NCBI RefSeq assembly: GCF_001590685.1 | Contig: NZ_CP014616.1 | Span: 1,797,001-1,861,000, forward strand | Reading direction: 5' to 3' | Source of the DNA: Sporosarcina psychrophila | Lineage (GTDB): Bacteria; Bacillota; Bacilli; Bacillales_A; Planococcaceae | DNA: 64,000 nt | In this document: one piece after another, positions 46,579-57,532 of the stretch | How the letters are laid out: every line of letters begins with the position of its first letter | How positions within the stretch are numbered: position 1 is the stretch's first letter | Made by a program: the position numbers and the translations under genes | The notes under the pieces: model-generated | What the model saw: only the letters and a program-made list of their open reading frames with translations | What the model was told of the DNA's origin: nothing | The model's database searches: none

Positions 46579-46632
46579 AAGAGGCGATTGGCTGAATGGG
46601 AAATTTCCCATTCAGGCAATCGCCTCTTTTTC
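46579..46632 (+). terminator. Terminator of ruv-que-yajC
   Basis: GAGGCGATTG, then CTGAATGGGAAATTTCCCATTCAG, then CAATCGCCTC form one long near-perfect hairpin with a T tail. Confidence 0.95.
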
Positions 46633-46696
46633 CGTACTTAACGTGTATATAAGCAGAAGTGTAAAGGGCATCCTTTCGTAAAAGGGGTAGATCTTT

Positions 46697-47338
46697 ATGA
46701 ACGATTTATTAATTATCGGTTTTAGGACGGTATTTCTTTATGTGCTCATCTTGATCATCTTACGGATTATGGGTAAACGAGAAGTCGGCGAGCTGGGTGT
46801 AATCGATGTTGTGGTCTTCGTCTTTATGGCAGAGGTTGCTGCATTTGCACTCGATTCCCCCGACAAAGATCTGATTCAATCCGTCATACCGATGCTTATT
46901 TTACTCGTCATTCAAGTCGTTTCTTCTTATTTTTCAATGAGAAGTAAGAGGTTTAGAGATATTGTCGATGGTGAACCAACACTTATTATTAGGCACGGTA
47001 AAATAATTGAGCATGAAATGCGGAAACAACGTTATAATCTTGACGATTTATTTCAGCAACTTCGTGAACAACAGATTGGCTCTGTTCATGAAGTCTCATT
47101 CGCTTATTTGGAACCATCAGGAAATTTGTCCGTCTTTAAACACGACAGTATCCAACCTGTACTTTCGCTTATTTCCGATGGTGTTATCCAAGGTAAACAT
47201 CTTGAACTTATCGATAAAACCGAAGAGTGGCTTTTAGAAGAACTACTGAACCTCGGAATAAATGATGTTGAACAGATTTTCTATTGTTCATTTGAAAATG
47301 ATGGACTGAAGTTTCAGTTGAAAGAGAGTTATCAATGA
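46697..47338 (+). CDS. DUF421 membrane protein (YrbG-like)
   Basis: A 213-residue protein. Three helices (about 3-20, 35-52, 60-80) precede a soluble domain with the family motif GEPTLIIRHGKI (about 95-106), and a conserved FAYLEPSGNLSVFK (about 134-147). Function is not established; relatives in Bacillus are spore- or membrane-linked. It ends in a seven-base convergent overlap with spoVB. Confidence 0.88.
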   Translation: MNDLLIIGFRTVFLYVLILIILRIMGKREVGELGVIDVVVFVFMAEVAAFALDSPDKDLIQSVIPMLILLVIQVVSSYFSMRSKRFRDIVDGEPTLIIRHGKIIEHEMRKQRYNLDDLFQQLREQQIGSVHEVSFAYLEPSGNLSVFKHDSIQPVLSLISDGVIQGKHLELIDKTEEWLLEELLNLGINDVEQIFYCSFENDGLKFQLKESYQ

Positions 47339-48879
47339 CTTTTCAGTAGTCTCCTGAACAGAAACAGATCACTTTTTTTAACTTGACCCGTCAAAATAAG
47401 TATCACAAGAAGGAAAACACTTGTGATTGCACATTCTGTGAATAAACCAAAATCTCCAATTGGGATGAAGATTGGTCGCATAATACAGGTCATGATAAAT
47501 GAAGCATAAGGCAGAGCAAATATGGTGAAGCCGGAAGCGGTCGATTTGTTTTTCCGAAGTGTTGCTATATGAAGGAATGATGTAATAAGCACGCCAAAGC
47601 CGATCGCAAGGACTGCCCCTGTCACCTGTAAACCAGGCTGGGAAGCGAGGATGAACATGACCGCCAGTTTAGCAATACCACCATATACGGAGTTCATCAT
47701 CCCTGCCTTGGCATCGCCCGTTGCTTGTAAAATTGAATAGAGCGGGCCTTGGATATAATAAAAGAAAAAAACTGGAGCAAGTAACGCCATATAGGAAGCA
47801 CCCTGGGTGACATGGAATAACTTTACTGCCAAATCCTCACCGTGAATGAAAAACACAGTTGCTGCAAACGTACCTGTTAATGCGGACAGGCGGAGCGAAA
47901 GATGAATTCGTTCTTTCAGTTTTCTCGTATTATTTGATGCGACTGCTCCGCTTACGGCGGGCACTAGGACAACAGACAAGGCATATGGGATGAACGCCGG
48001 AAATAGGAGCAACGGGACAAGGACACCGGATACAATGCCGTACAACGTTGTGGCAGCTACAGCTGAAACACCTGAAAATGCGAGTGCTCGGAGGAAGATA
48101 ATCGGCTCAAGGAACCAAGTGAACGTACCGAATAGGCGGCTACCAGACGATGGCAAAGCGATGGCTAGCAAAGGTTCCATTGGATAGCGCTTGAGTTTCT
48201 CCTGCTGTTTTGGTATTCGCTTCTTTTGTTGCCTATATTTGAACAATAAATAAAGGACGGATAGCATTTCCGCAAGAAGCGTAACGCCCATCGCATAAGC
48301 GGCACTCAGTGCAGTATTATCAGCTACGAGGAGATGCGGTAAAAGCCATGTGATTAGCGTGATACGGCATATTTGTTCTATGATTTGTGACCATGCGGTT
48401 TCTTCGATTCGTGCGATACCTTGGAAATATCCGCGGATCAAGCCCCCAACAGCAGCGATAGGTACGATTGCGATTCCGACATATAGTGTGGTGGATGAAG
48501 CAGAATTACCGAGAAGTGTTTCAGCTAGGTAGGGAACGAACAAAATAGAAGCTGGAATGAATACTACTGCCGTCAAGATAGTGATGAAGGAAGCTGTCTT
48601 CATAAGAGAAGGGATTTTTACGGATTGCCCTTTCGCTTCGAGTTCGGCAATCACTTTGGCTATGGCAATCGGTACACCAAGCTGAACAAGTGACAGGAAA
48701 AAGATAAAAGCGGGATAAGCGGTCATGTAGATGCCGACCGCCTCTTCGCCTGCAATCCGCATGAATTGAATCCGGAAGACGAATCCTAAAAGCTTGGTTA
48801 GGAAGACGGCAACCATCAGTACGACAGTTCCGCGGATGAATGAAGACAATTTAAACAACTCCTTCTCAATTCCGGTCAT
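47332..48879 (-). CDS. spoVB: SpoVB-like MATE/MVF-family lipid II flippase
   Basis: A 515-residue polysaccharide-biosynthesis-type exporter with about 14 hydrophobic helices. The N-terminal FIRGTVVLMVAVFLTKLLGFVFRI with a G-E-E-A-V-G-I-Y segment is the usual Bacillus SpoVB/YkvU pattern. In sporulating cells SpoVB is needed for cortex peptidoglycan synthesis. Its place between the yajC/yrbG genes and comN is that of Bacillus spoVB. The start is ATG at 48879, which overlaps no other gene. Confidence 0.88.
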   Translation of the reverse strand: MTGIEKELFKLSSFIRGTVVLMVAVFLTKLLGFVFRIQFMRIAGEEAVGIYMTAYPAFIFFLSLVQLGVPIAIAKVIAELEAKGQSVKIPSLMKTASFITILTAVVFIPASILFVPYLAETLLGNSASSTTLYVGIAIVPIAAVGGLIRGYFQGIARIEETAWSQIIEQICRITLITWLLPHLLVADNTALSAAYAMGVTLLAEMLSVLYLLFKYRQQKKRIPKQQEKLKRYPMEPLLAIALPSSGSRLFGTFTWFLEPIIFLRALAFSGVSAVAATTLYGIVSGVLVPLLLFPAFIPYALSVVLVPAVSGAVASNNTRKLKERIHLSLRLSALTGTFAATVFFIHGEDLAVKLFHVTQGASYMALLAPVFFFYYIQGPLYSILQATGDAKAGMMNSVYGGIAKLAVMFILASQPGLQVTGAVLAIGFGVLITSFLHIATLRKNKSTASGFTIFALPYASFIMTCIMRPIFIPIGDFGLFTECAITSVFLLVILILTGQVKKSDLFLFRRLLKSH

Positions 48880-48945
48880 TTCGTATACACTAAACCTATG
48901 CAGAAATATCCATACTTACGACTGTCCAGGAAAGGGATGGAAAAG

Positions 48946-49266
48946 ATGCCAAGACGATTCGGACAACTGTTCACACATATGCTGCCTGCAATTGAAAGCA
49001 AAAAGACTGAATTTCATCTGTACGGCTATACAACAGTAACCGAAGAGGACATTTGGACATTTTGCGTCCAGAAGAAATGGCGTAAAAAAAATATCGAGGA
49101 CATGGGGATGCATGAAATTGCAAATGGAATCCTCAAAATCTCACCAGCAGAATATATGACGTTTACACAGATTGAAGAACAACGTGGTGCAAACTGGTTT
49201 ACCGACTTGAACAGTGAAGAACTTCAAATCTTACTGACACCACATAAATCGAAAAGTGAGTTATGA
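48946..49266 (+). CDS. comN: Post-transcriptional regulator ComN-like
   Basis: A protein of about 106 residues with the ComN core: KKTEFHLYGYTTVTEEDIWTF (about 19-39) followed by KKWRKK and a MTFTQIEEQ segment. In Bacillus it promotes comE operon expression after transcription. ATG at 48946 is nine bases after AGGAAAGGG; ATG at 48937 and an upstream ATG at 48898 are less likely. It is divergent from spoVB. Confidence 0.8.
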   Translation: MPRRFGQLFTHMLPAIESKKTEFHLYGYTTVTEEDIWTFCVQKKWRKKNIEDMGMHEIANGILKISPAEYMTFTQIEEQRGANWFTDLNSEELQILLTPHKSKSEL

Positions 49267-49285
49267 TAGAGTCAAACGTGACAAT

Positions 49286-49314
49286 TTGACACATGAATGA
49301 CTGTGTTTCATAAT
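49286..49314 (+). promoter_or_regulatory. Promoter of secDF
   Basis: TTGACA (49286-49291), 17 bp, CATAAT (49309-49314). The resulting leader of about 125 bases has a CAGCGCC/GGCGCTG hairpin at 49348-49373. Confidence 0.75.
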
Positions 49315-49447
49315 AGACATATTGTGTTTTTATAATTGTGTAGTATTCAGCGCCTAGTTGTTGCGGGGCGCTGTCGCTATTCTCGGAGTATGTACATAGA
49401 TAAATGTCGTACAGTTGCACTCCATATTTAGAGGGGGAAATTGGATT

Positions 49448-51718
49448 ATGAAAAGAAGAGGACGGATCGTAGCGTTTCTATTATTAATCGTCGTGTTTGG
49501 CTTGACGATTGGAACGACTGCGAAACCGGTAGTGAACGATGTAAAACTGGGTCTAGATTTACAGGGCGGCTTTGAAGTCCTTTATCAAGTTGAACCTTTG
49601 AAAGACGGCGCCCCAGATATAACAGAAGAAATGGTTAAAGATACAGCGAATGCACTAAGAAATCGGGTTGACGTACTTGGGGTAAGTGAACCAAGTATCC
49701 AAATCGAGTCGGGTAACCGGATTCGCGTGCAACTTGCGGGAGTCGAGGACCAAGAATCAGCTAGGGAGCTACTTTCGACTCAGGCAAATTTGACGTTCAG
49801 GGATGCCGATGACAATCTCCTTCTAGACGGAAACGACTTGAAAGAGGGGAAGGCCAAGGCTAACTTTGGCGAAAATGGTAACCCGGTTGTTACGCTTGAA
49901 ATGAAATCACCGACTAAATTCGGTGAAGTGACAACATCAATCTCACAAAAAAAACCAGAGAACGTAATGGTCATCTGGTTAGACTTCATAGAAGGTGAAG
50001 ATTCATTTAGAGCGGAAGTAACGAAAGAAAAACCTAAATTCGTTTCCGCACCCTATGTGGCAAACCCGATTAACTCATCAGACGTTGAAATATCGGGATC
50101 ATTCTCTTTAGAAGAGACGAAAAATCTTGCTGGAATATTAAACGCAGGTGCATTACCTGTTAATCTTAAGGAAGTCTACTCGACATCAGTCGGCGCGCAG
50201 TTCGGTGAACAAGCGCTTAACAAGACAATTTTTGCGGGAGTAATCGGTATCTCGCTTATCTTCCTATTCATGCTTGTGTATTACCGCCTGCCAGGTTTTG
50301 TGGCAGTTATTACATTGTCGGTTTATATTTTCATCATTTTGCTCGTCTTCACGCTGATTAATGGTGTGCTTACGCTGCCTGGTATTGCGGCACTCATGCT
50401 CGGAGTTGGAATGGCAGTCGATGCGAATATCTTGATGTATGAACGGATACGAGAAGAATTACGTGTTGGTAAATCTATCAAGACATCGTTTATGGCTGGA
50501 GCGAAAAATTCTTTCACCGCCATTCTAGATGCTAATATCACGACGCTTCTTGCAGCAGTTGTCCTGTTTATATTCGGGACAAGCTCAGTGAAAGGCTTCG
50601 CAACAATCCTTATCATCAGTATTCTGGCCAGCTTCTTGACGGCTGTATGGGGCTCTCGTATACTCTTGGGTCTTCTCGTCGATAGTGGTGTGTTTGATGG
50701 GAAAACAGCATGGTTCGGCATTCCGAAAAGTAGGGTTCATGCACCCGAAGAAAATATTGAAACATTGGAACTGACAACGAAATTTGATCGTTTCGATTTC
50801 GTAGCTTCGCGCAAAAAATTCTATGCCATTTCAGCAGTATTGCTAATTAGTGGTGTCATTGCGCTTGGAATCTTCAAGCTGAACCTCGGTATTGATTTCT
50901 CGAGTGGTACACGTGTTGAAGTGCTTGCAGACCATCCAGTGACGAAAGATGAAATATCTACTTATCTAGATGAAATCGGGCACCCTTCAACTGATATCGT
51001 TATTTCTGGCGATACGGGGAATATGGCTGTCATGCGTTACGTAGATGAGTTTAAACAAGAAGAAGTCAACAAATTTAAAGCTGATCTTGCAAAAGAGTAT
51101 GGCGAAGATCCAAATATATCAACTGTTTCACCAACAGTTGGTAAGGAACTTGCGAAAAACGCCATTAAAGCATTGCTTATTGCCATGCTTGGTATCGTTA
51201 TTTACGTTGCACTTCGTTTCGAATGGCGTATGGGGGTCGCGACCATCGTCGGACTTCTCCACGATGTGTTCTTTATGGTAGCAGCAATTAGTCTTTTGCG
51301 TCTAGAAGTCGACATCACCTTCATCGCCGCCGTGTTGACGATTGTTGGTTATTCCATCAATGACACGATTGTGACATTTGACCGGATACGGGAAAATATC
51401 AACCATCGAGGTCGTATCGATGATGTAGCAGAACTGGCGGATATCGTTAACAAATCATTGCGTCAGACACTTGGACGTTCTGTAAATACGGTACTCACTG
51501 TTATCATTGTCGTAGTAGCGCTTATGCTATTCGGTGCAGAATCAATCCGGACATTCTCAATCGCACTTCTAATTGGATTGTTTGCGGGAACTTATTCATC
51601 GATTTTCATCTCAGCTCAAATCTGGTTTGATCTGAAGAAACGTGAAATCAATGAAAAAGGTGCCATTAAAGTCGAAGACAAGAAGAAACAATGGGGTTCA
51701 GACGAACCTATCGTTTAA
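49448..51718 (+). CDS. secDF: Fused protein-export subunit SecDF
   Basis: A 756-residue single polypeptide equal to SecD plus SecF, the proton-driven pulling device of the Sec translocon. Residues about 1-450 are SecD (LGLDLQGGFEVLYQV near 35-50, the large extracellular domain, then helices with GVGMAVDANILMYERIREE). Residues about 460-756 are SecF (GIDFSSGTRVEV, and VGYSINDTIVTFDRIRENI). Twelve helices are visible. ATG at 49448 follows AGAGGGGGA. Confidence 0.97.
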   Translation: MKRRGRIVAFLLLIVVFGLTIGTTAKPVVNDVKLGLDLQGGFEVLYQVEPLKDGAPDITEEMVKDTANALRNRVDVLGVSEPSIQIESGNRIRVQLAGVEDQESARELLSTQANLTFRDADDNLLLDGNDLKEGKAKANFGENGNPVVTLEMKSPTKFGEVTTSISQKKPENVMVIWLDFIEGEDSFRAEVTKEKPKFVSAPYVANPINSSDVEISGSFSLEETKNLAGILNAGALPVNLKEVYSTSVGAQFGEQALNKTIFAGVIGISLIFLFMLVYYRLPGFVAVITLSVYIFIILLVFTLINGVLTLPGIAALMLGVGMAVDANILMYERIREELRVGKSIKTSFMAGAKNSFTAILDANITTLLAAVVLFIFGTSSVKGFATILIISILASFLTAVWGSRILLGLLVDSGVFDGKTAWFGIPKSRVHAPEENIETLELTTKFDRFDFVASRKKFYAISAVLLISGVIALGIFKLNLGIDFSSGTRVEVLADHPVTKDEISTYLDEIGHPSTDIVISGDTGNMAVMRYVDEFKQEEVNKFKADLAKEYGEDPNISTVSPTVGKELAKNAIKALLIAMLGIVIYVALRFEWRMGVATIVGLLHDVFFMVAAISLLRLEVDITFIAAVLTIVGYSINDTIVTFDRIRENINHRGRIDDVAELADIVNKSLRQTLGRSVNTVLTVIIVVVALMLFGAESIRTFSIALLIGLFAGTYSSIFISAQIWFDLKKREINEKGAIKVEDKKKQWGSDEPIV

Positions 51719-51749
51719 CACCTATTATGATAAGTTTCGGTTATTCATG

Positions 51750-51789
51750 GAACAGGGTATACTTTATGTATACTCTGTTCTATTTTTTT
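51750..51789 (+). terminator. Terminator of secDF
   Basis: GAACAGGGTATAC pairs with GTATACTCTGTTC, followed by a T run. Confidence 0.9.
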
Positions 51790-51811
51790 CTTAATGAAAG
51801 GGGAAAACTAT

Positions 51812-52156
51812 ATGAAGTTTCAATGGAATTTGTTGCTAGGTCTATTATTCGCCATTATTATCGCCATCTTTGCTGTCTTTAATGTTGACGCGGTACAAGT
51901 CAATTATGTGTTTGGCAAAGCACAGTGGCCACTCGTTCTTGTTATTTTAGGTGCAGCTCTTCTTGGTGCTGTAGTCAGCGGGTTTGTCGCGATGTTCCTG
52001 TCATTTCAATCAAGCCGCCGCATAAAAGAACTTATGAAAGAAATGACTACCAAAGAGCTTACAATTGCAGCACAACAGAATGAAATTGCGGAACTGCAAA
52101 AGTACACAGCCTTACCATCCAATGATGAAGTAATTATCGAAAATAAAAATGTATAA
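51812..52156 (+). CDS. LapA-domain membrane protein
   Basis: A 114-residue protein of the DUF1049/LapA type: two helices (about 5-22 and 36-62) joined by a short loop with FNVDAVQVNYVFG, then a coiled-coil tail (about 65-100). In other bacteria LapA proteins help assemble the envelope; in Bacillus the role (yrvD) is unknown. It has its own terminator. Confidence 0.85.
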   Translation: MKFQWNLLLGLLFAIIIAIFAVFNVDAVQVNYVFGKAQWPLVLVILGAALLGAVVSGFVAMFLSFQSSRRIKELMKEMTTKELTIAAQQNEIAELQKYTALPSNDEVIIENKNV

Positions 52157-52158
52157 GC

Positions 52159-52205
52159 AAAGAGCGTCTTCCAGCTATTAATACAGGGAAGATGCTCTTT
52201 TTTGT
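52159..52205 (+). terminator. Terminator after the LapA gene
   Basis: AAAGAGCGTCTTCC and GGGAAGATGCTCTTT pair (one G-U) around a 13-base loop, followed by T. Confidence 0.88.
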
Positions 52206-52306
52206 TAACGAATTTAGTGTAGACTTCTACTTCAGGGAATTTTAGCAGTCTTTTCTTTTAGAGTCGGAGCCCATCCGTTATAATGAATGTAAGGATGTGA
52301 AGGAAT

Positions 52307-54646
52307 TTGATCGAATCAATGAAAAGATGGAAAGTGGAACGGCCGGATGAAGAAATTGTAGCAATGTTGATAAAGGATCTCGGTATTTCATCTGTCCAGG
52401 CAAAAATACTTACTTCAAGGGGAATAATAGATTCCGGAGTGGCAAAAGATTTTTTACATATGGATGCATCTAGCATGCATGACCCTTTTTTACTATATGA
52501 TATGGACAAAGCGGTGTCGCTCATAACAACAGCAATCGCTTCAGATAAAAAGATTGCTGTTTATGGCGATTATGACGGTGATGGTGTGACGAGTGTGACG
52601 GTCCTTACAACGGCTTTGGAGCGAATGGGTGCAGATGTGTTCTATGCGATACCCAATCGGTTCCAGCACGGCTATGGACCGAATAAAGACCTTTTTTTGG
52701 AGCTATACGAAAAAGGGGCCTCGCTTATTATTACTGTCGACAATGGCATTTCGGGTGTTGATGAAATTGCATATGCGAAATCACTCGGAATGGACATCAT
52801 CATTACAGACCACCATGAAATCGGAGAAGTGTTACCAGCAGCAGATGCCATCATCCATCCTCGACATCCAGAAGGGGAGTATCCGTTCGGAGAGCTTGCT
52901 GGGGTTGGTGTAGCATTCAAACTTGCGTGCGCATTACTTGAAGATGTTCCGGAAGACTTATTTGAACTTGTTGCTATCGGGACAGTTGCAGATTTAGTTC
53001 CGCTTCGCGATGAAAACAGATATTTCGTCAAAGAGGGCATCAGGCAGATGCGTGTTTCAAAACGTCCTGCAATCCAGGCGCTCGCACGCATCGCTAGCAC
53101 TGAACAAGCAACACTTTCAGAGGAGTCAATCGGATTTATGATTGGGCCTCGTCTGAACGCAGCTGGGCGTCTAGGCGATGCTACCCCGGCAGTTCAACTA
53201 TTGAAGACAGAAGACGCAACGCTTGCGACAACATTGGCAAAAGAACTTGATACGCTGAATAAAGAACGACAAGCGATTGTAGCTGAAATAGCTAAAGAAG
53301 CGGAAGACATGATATTGAAAATGTATGGTGATACAGTTCCGCTCGTCTTCGTTATCGGAGGAGAAGGTTGGAATTCAGGTGTGGTGGGAATTGTAGCATC
53401 AAGATTAACTGAGAAATATTACCGTCCGTCAATTGTCTTGTCGATTGACAGGGAAACAGGAATTGCGAAAGGGTCTGCAAGAAGTATTGCTGGTTTTGAT
53501 ATGTTTGCCGAGCTATCCAAAAATGCGCAGCTTCTACCTCACTTTGGAGGTCATCAGATGGCGGCGGGAATGTCTCTTGCAGTGACAGACGTTGTTACGC
53601 TACGTGAAAACCTGAATAAACAGGCAGTTGAGGTGTTGACTGAAGAAATGTTGACGCCTGAAGTTCGTATCGATGTTCCACTGTCAATTAGTGAAATTGA
53701 TGTTAGCGTTTTGGAATCGCTAGAACTGCTGCGTCCATTTGGAATGGCTTTTGAAAAGCCTGTTTATATGATCGAAGATATTACAGCCACGACTGTGCGG
53801 AAAATTGGTGCGGCAAAGAATCATATGAAGCTGGAATTAGCGGATGAGGGCGTTTCACTTGATGCCATTGGATTCGGACTGGGTCCTATTGCGGACCAAC
53901 TGACACCAGGTGTAAAGTTGTCGGTTACGGGCGATTTGCAGGTGAATGAATGGAATGGTAATAAGAAGCCACAGTTATTAATCAGCGATATCCGTTCAGA
54001 TGATTGGCAACTGTTCGATTTGCGTGGCGTACGCGAAGCAACAAGATGGCTGCCAACCATTCCGTTAGACGATACTGTGTTTGTTGCTTTCCATGAACAA
54101 ACGGTGACACATTTTCAATCATCCATGAAGGGGATTGTTATTACTCTATTTGGACAAGAAGCAATAACTAAGGCTGAAAATCTCGTCCTTCTGGATATAC
54201 CGGATGAAGTTATCCAACTTGAAGAACTTGTAGGTACTGTCCATCCAGACCGCGTCTATGCACATTTCCATGCATCCGAATCAAGGTATTTTGATGGGAT
54301 TCCTGATCGTGAGCAGTTTGGCTGGTATTACAGTTTCTTGAAAAAACGTGAGAAATTTGACTTCGTTACGAACGGAGCTCAGCTCACAAAACATAAAGCG
54401 TGGAAAAAAGATACGGTTTATTTCATGTCAAAGGTGTTTTCTGAGCTTGGATTTGTTAAGATTGAAGATGGTTTTGTTTCCGTTCAGGAAACAGCCGGTA
54501 AACGCGATTTGACGGAAGCACCAGCTTATAAAGAGCGCGAACGTCAAATTGAGCTTGAGAAAAGACTGCTATATGCGCCTTATATGGAATTGAAACAATG
54601 GTTCGATACTGTGCGAAATGGAATTGTCGACAGGGAGGAACACTAA
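52307..54646 (+). CDS. recJ: Single-strand 5'-3' exonuclease RecJ
   Basis: A 779-residue DHH-family nuclease for recombination and mismatch repair. The DHH core shows [12 protein letters not shown] (about 84-95) and TDHHEIGE (about 164-171); the DHHA1 part has [11 protein letters not shown] (about 410-420). The Bacillus protein has a similar length and the same C-terminal extension. The start is TTG at 52307 with AAGGATG upstream; ATG at 52319 is possible. A TATAAT at 52279 is a likely -10. Confidence 0.95.
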   Translation: MIESMKRWKVERPDEEIVAMLIKDLGISSVQAKILTSRGIIDSGVAKDFLHMDASSMHDPFLLYDMDKAVSLITTAIASDKKIAVYGDYDGDGVTSVTVLTTALERMGADVFYAIPNRFQHGYGPNKDLFLELYEKGASLIITVDNGISGVDEIAYAKSLGMDIIITDHHEIGEVLPAADAIIHPRHPEGEYPFGELAGVGVAFKLACALLEDVPEDLFELVAIGTVADLVPLRDENRYFVKEGIRQMRVSKRPAIQALARIASTEQATLSEESIGFMIGPRLNAAGRLGDATPAVQLLKTEDATLATTLAKELDTLNKERQAIVAEIAKEAEDMILKMYGDTVPLVFVIGGEGWNSGVVGIVASRLTEKYYRPSIVLSIDRETGIAKGSARSIAGFDMFAELSKNAQLLPHFGGHQMAAGMSLAVTDVVTLRENLNKQAVEVLTEEMLTPEVRIDVPLSISEIDVSVLESLELLRPFGMAFEKPVYMIEDITATTVRKIGAAKNHMKLELADEGVSLDAIGFGLGPIADQLTPGVKLSVTGDLQVNEWNGNKKPQLLISDIRSDDWQLFDLRGVREATRWLPTIPLDDTVFVAFHEQTVTHFQSSMKGIVITLFGQEAITKAENLVLLDIPDEVIQLEELVGTVHPDRVYAHFHASESRYFDGIPDREQFGWYYSFLKKREKFDFVTNGAQLTKHKAWKKDTVYFMSKVFSELGFVKIEDGFVSVQETAGKRDLTEAPAYKERERQIELEKRLLYAPYMELKQWFDTVRNGIVDREEH

Positions 54647-55158
54647 TGGATTTGAAAGAATATGTGACGATTGTACCGGATTATCCGAAAAAGGGAATCA
54701 GCTTTAAGGATATTTCAACAATCATGGATAATGGTCAAGCTTATAAATTTGCAACAGATGAAATTGTTAAGTTTGCGAAAGAGGTTAATACTGATATAAT
54801 TGTTGGCCCTGAAGCGCGTGGATTTATCATTGGTTGCCCAGTTGCCTATGCACTGGAAGTAGGATTTGCTCCTGTCCGTAAACCCGGAAAGTTGCCAAGA
54901 GAAACAATTGAAGTCGAATATGATCTTGAATATGGAAAAGATACATTAACAATTCACAAAGATGCCATAAAGCCTGGTCAACGTGTATTGATTGTCGATG
55001 ATCTTCTTGCGACAGGCGGTACGGTGGGAGCGACAGTCGAGCTAGTTGAAAAACTAGGCGGAGTTGTTGCGGGCTGTGCGTTTATCATAGAGTTATCGTA
55101 TTTAAGCGGTCGTGAAAAATTGCAAGGTTATGACATGCGTTCACTGATCACATATTGA
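54646..55158 (+). CDS. apt: Adenine phosphoribosyltransferase
   Basis: A 170-residue enzyme converting adenine and PRPP to AMP. The PRPP motif [13 protein letters not shown] (about 118-130) and EARGFIIG (about 57-64) are intact. The ATG shares one base with the recJ stop. The apt-relA neighbourhood is the usual Bacillus one, pairing purine salvage with (p)ppGpp control. Confidence 0.97.
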   Translation: MDLKEYVTIVPDYPKKGISFKDISTIMDNGQAYKFATDEIVKFAKEVNTDIIVGPEARGFIIGCPVAYALEVGFAPVRKPGKLPRETIEVEYDLEYGKDTLTIHKDAIKPGQRVLIVDDLLATGGTVGATVELVEKLGGVVAGCAFIIELSYLSGREKLQGYDMRSLITY

Positions 55159-55162
55159 AAAA

Positions 55163-55195
55163 GGTCCTCCGCGATAATAAGCGGGGGATCTTTTC
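55163..55195 (+). terminator. Terminator after apt
   Basis: GGTCCTCCGC and GCGGGGGATC pair with two G-U, followed by TTTT. Confidence 0.75.
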
Positions 55196-55317
55196 ATATG
55201 TTCAGAATGAAGGTGCGAACCACTTTTCCATATACTAACCCTTTACACGAGCATGTATTTATACATACAATAGGTAATACAATCATTTTTGCGGATAAAG
55301 TCGGAAGGGGTAATCGT

Positions 55318-57516
55318 ATGGCGAAAAATCGTGACATGACGGCGGAAGAAATATTCACACTTGTTGCCTCTTATATGAATGAAGAACATGTTGAGTTCGT
55401 CAAAAAAGCATATGAGGCAGCGAAAACTGCACACGAAGGACAGCATAGAAGTTCAGGTGAGGTATATATTATTCACCCTGTCCAAGTAGCGGGTATTCTT
55501 GCCGAATTGGAAATGGACCCTTCGACAGTTGCAGCTGGGTTTCTACACGACGTTGTGGAAGATACAGACATCAGCAGGGACGACATCATCCGAGATTTTG
55601 GAGAAGAAGTGGCAATGCTTGTCGATGGTGTGACGAAACTCGAAAAATTACAATATAAATCCAAAGAAGAGAAACAGGCAGAAAATCATCGTAAAATGTT
55701 CGTAGCAATGGCTCAGGATATCCGTGTCATACTTATTAAATTAGCGGACCGGCTCCATAATATGCGAACGTTAAAACATGTCCCGGAAGAAAAACAGCGC
55801 CGGGTTGCAGCTGAAACGCTGGAAATCTTCGCACCACTTGCCCATCGTTTAGGTATATCGGCTATTAAATGGGAATTGGAAGATACAGCATTACGTTATT
55901 TGAACCCACAGCAATATTATCGAATTGTCAATATGATGAAGCGCAAACGCGTCGAACGAGAAAACTATTTAGTAAACGTTATGGAGCAAATCAAGACGGA
56001 AATTGGAGAGATGGAAATTGACGCTGATCTTTCAGGACGTCCAAAACATCTATATTCGATTTACCGCAAGATGGTTATCCAAAAGAAAGAATTCAATGAG
56101 ATTTATGACCTTCTGGCTGTCAGAATTCTCGTTTCAAGTATTAAAGATTGCTATGCGGTTCTTGGTATCATTCACACATTATGGAAGCCGATGCCTGGCA
56201 GATTCAAAGATTATATTGCGATGCCAAAACAGAATCTGTATCAGTCGTTGCATACGACCGTAGTAGGGCCGGCTGGCGATCCGCTTGAGGTACAAATTCG
56301 GACCGAAGAGATGCACAAAATTGCTGAATTCGGAGTTGCAGCACACTGGGCCTATAAAGAAGGAAAAACGGTAGCCGAAACCCCAAGTAATATTGATTCG
56401 AAATTGACTTGGTTCAGAGAGATACTCGAATTTCAAAACGAATCATCTAACGCTGAAGAATTTATGGAATCACTTAAATTCGATTTATTCTCGGACATGG
56501 TCTATGTCTTTACGCCGGACGGAGACGTTATTGAACTGCCGGCAAGTTCAGTCCCCATCGATTTTGCCTACCGTGTCCACTCAGAAATTGGGAATCGGAC
56601 AATAGGTGCAAAAGTGAATGGAAAAATGGTCCCGCTTGATACTGAATTGTTTACGGGAGATATTATTGAAATTTTGACATCGAAGCAATCGCTTGGACCA
56701 AGCCGTGATTGGTTAAAACTTGCCAATACATCGCAGGCGAAAAATAAAATCCGGCAGTTTTTCAAGAAACAACTCCGGGAAGAAAACATCCTAAAAGGCC
56801 GAGAAATGATTGAAAAAGAAATAAAATCACAAGAGTTTGATGTGAAAGAAGTACTAACACAGGAAAATATTAAACGCACAATCGAAAAATTCAGCTTCAC
56901 TTCCGAAGATGATATGTATGGAGCTGTTGGGTTCAATGGTATAACCGCTCAGCAGGTAGTTAATCGTCTTGCTGAAAAGTTACGGAAAGTACGTGAACAG
57001 CAAGATACAATTGACAAAATCGTTTCAGACATGAAATCCCCTCAACCGGAAAAAATGACTGAATCAGGTGTCATTGTTAAAGGAATCGACAATTTGCTAA
57101 TTAGGTTATCGAAGTGTTGTAATCCAGTCCCAGGTGATGAGATTGTAGGATTCATCACAAAAGGTCGCGGTGTTTCCGTCCATCGTACCGACTGCCCTAA
57201 TATTGTGGTCGAAGATGATGAGCATGATCGAATTATCGACGTCGAATGGGCGATAGGGCCTTCTAGTTCAAGGAAAGAGTTCCTGGTCGATATAGAAGTG
57301 TCAGCTTTTGATCGACAAGGGTTGTTGAATGAAGTGATGATGGTTGTCGCCGATACGAAAACACCGATGGTTGCGGTCAGTGGCAAAGCGGACCGAGACA
57401 AAATCGCCCGCATTCATATGACGATTAAAATTATGGATATTGCACATTTGCAAAGAATTGTTGATCGGATTAAACAAATCCGTGATATCTATTCTGTAGA
57501 ACGTGTCATTAATTGA
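55318..57516 (+). CDS. relA: Bifunctional (p)ppGpp synthetase/hydrolase
   Basis: A 732-residue Rel protein, the main stringent-response enzyme. The N-terminal hydrolase has HD in FLHDVVEDTD (about 76-85). The synthetase domain (about 200-340) has GRFKDYIAMPKQNLYQSLHT. TGS (about 390-450) and C-terminal zinc-finger/ACT domains (about 580-732, with CCNPVPGDEI and HRTDCPN) follow. ATG at 55318 is preceded by GGAAGGGG; upstream in-frame codons look non-coding. Confidence 0.97.
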   Translation: MAKNRDMTAEEIFTLVASYMNEEHVEFVKKAYEAAKTAHEGQHRSSGEVYIIHPVQVAGILAELEMDPSTVAAGFLHDVVEDTDISRDDIIRDFGEEVAMLVDGVTKLEKLQYKSKEEKQAENHRKMFVAMAQDIRVILIKLADRLHNMRTLKHVPEEKQRRVAAETLEIFAPLAHRLGISAIKWELEDTALRYLNPQQYYRIVNMMKRKRVERENYLVNVMEQIKTEIGEMEIDADLSGRPKHLYSIYRKMVIQKKEFNEIYDLLAVRILVSSIKDCYAVLGIIHTLWKPMPGRFKDYIAMPKQNLYQSLHTTVVGPAGDPLEVQIRTEEMHKIAEFGVAAHWAYKEGKTVAETPSNIDSKLTWFREILEFQNESSNAEEFMESLKFDLFSDMVYVFTPDGDVIELPASSVPIDFAYRVHSEIGNRTIGAKVNGKMVPLDTELFTGDIIEILTSKQSLGPSRDWLKLANTSQAKNKIRQFFKKQLREENILKGREMIEKEIKSQEFDVKEVLTQENIKRTIEKFSFTSEDDMYGAVGFNGITAQQVVNRLAEKLRKVREQQDTIDKIVSDMKSPQPEKMTESGVIVKGIDNLLIRLSKCCNPVPGDEIVGFITKGRGVSVHRTDCPNIVVEDDEHDRIIDVEWAIGPSSSRKEFLVDIEVSAFDRQGLLNEVMMVVADTKTPMVAVSGKADRDKIARIHMTIKIMDIAHLQRIVDRIKQIRDIYSVERVIN

Positions 57517-57532
57517 TTGGAAGGTGTAACAG

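Noticed and set aside
55198..55317. An in-frame N-terminal extension of relA
   Set aside because: The family length and the GGAAGGGG site place the start at 55318, and the upstream region overlaps leader sequence after the apt terminator.
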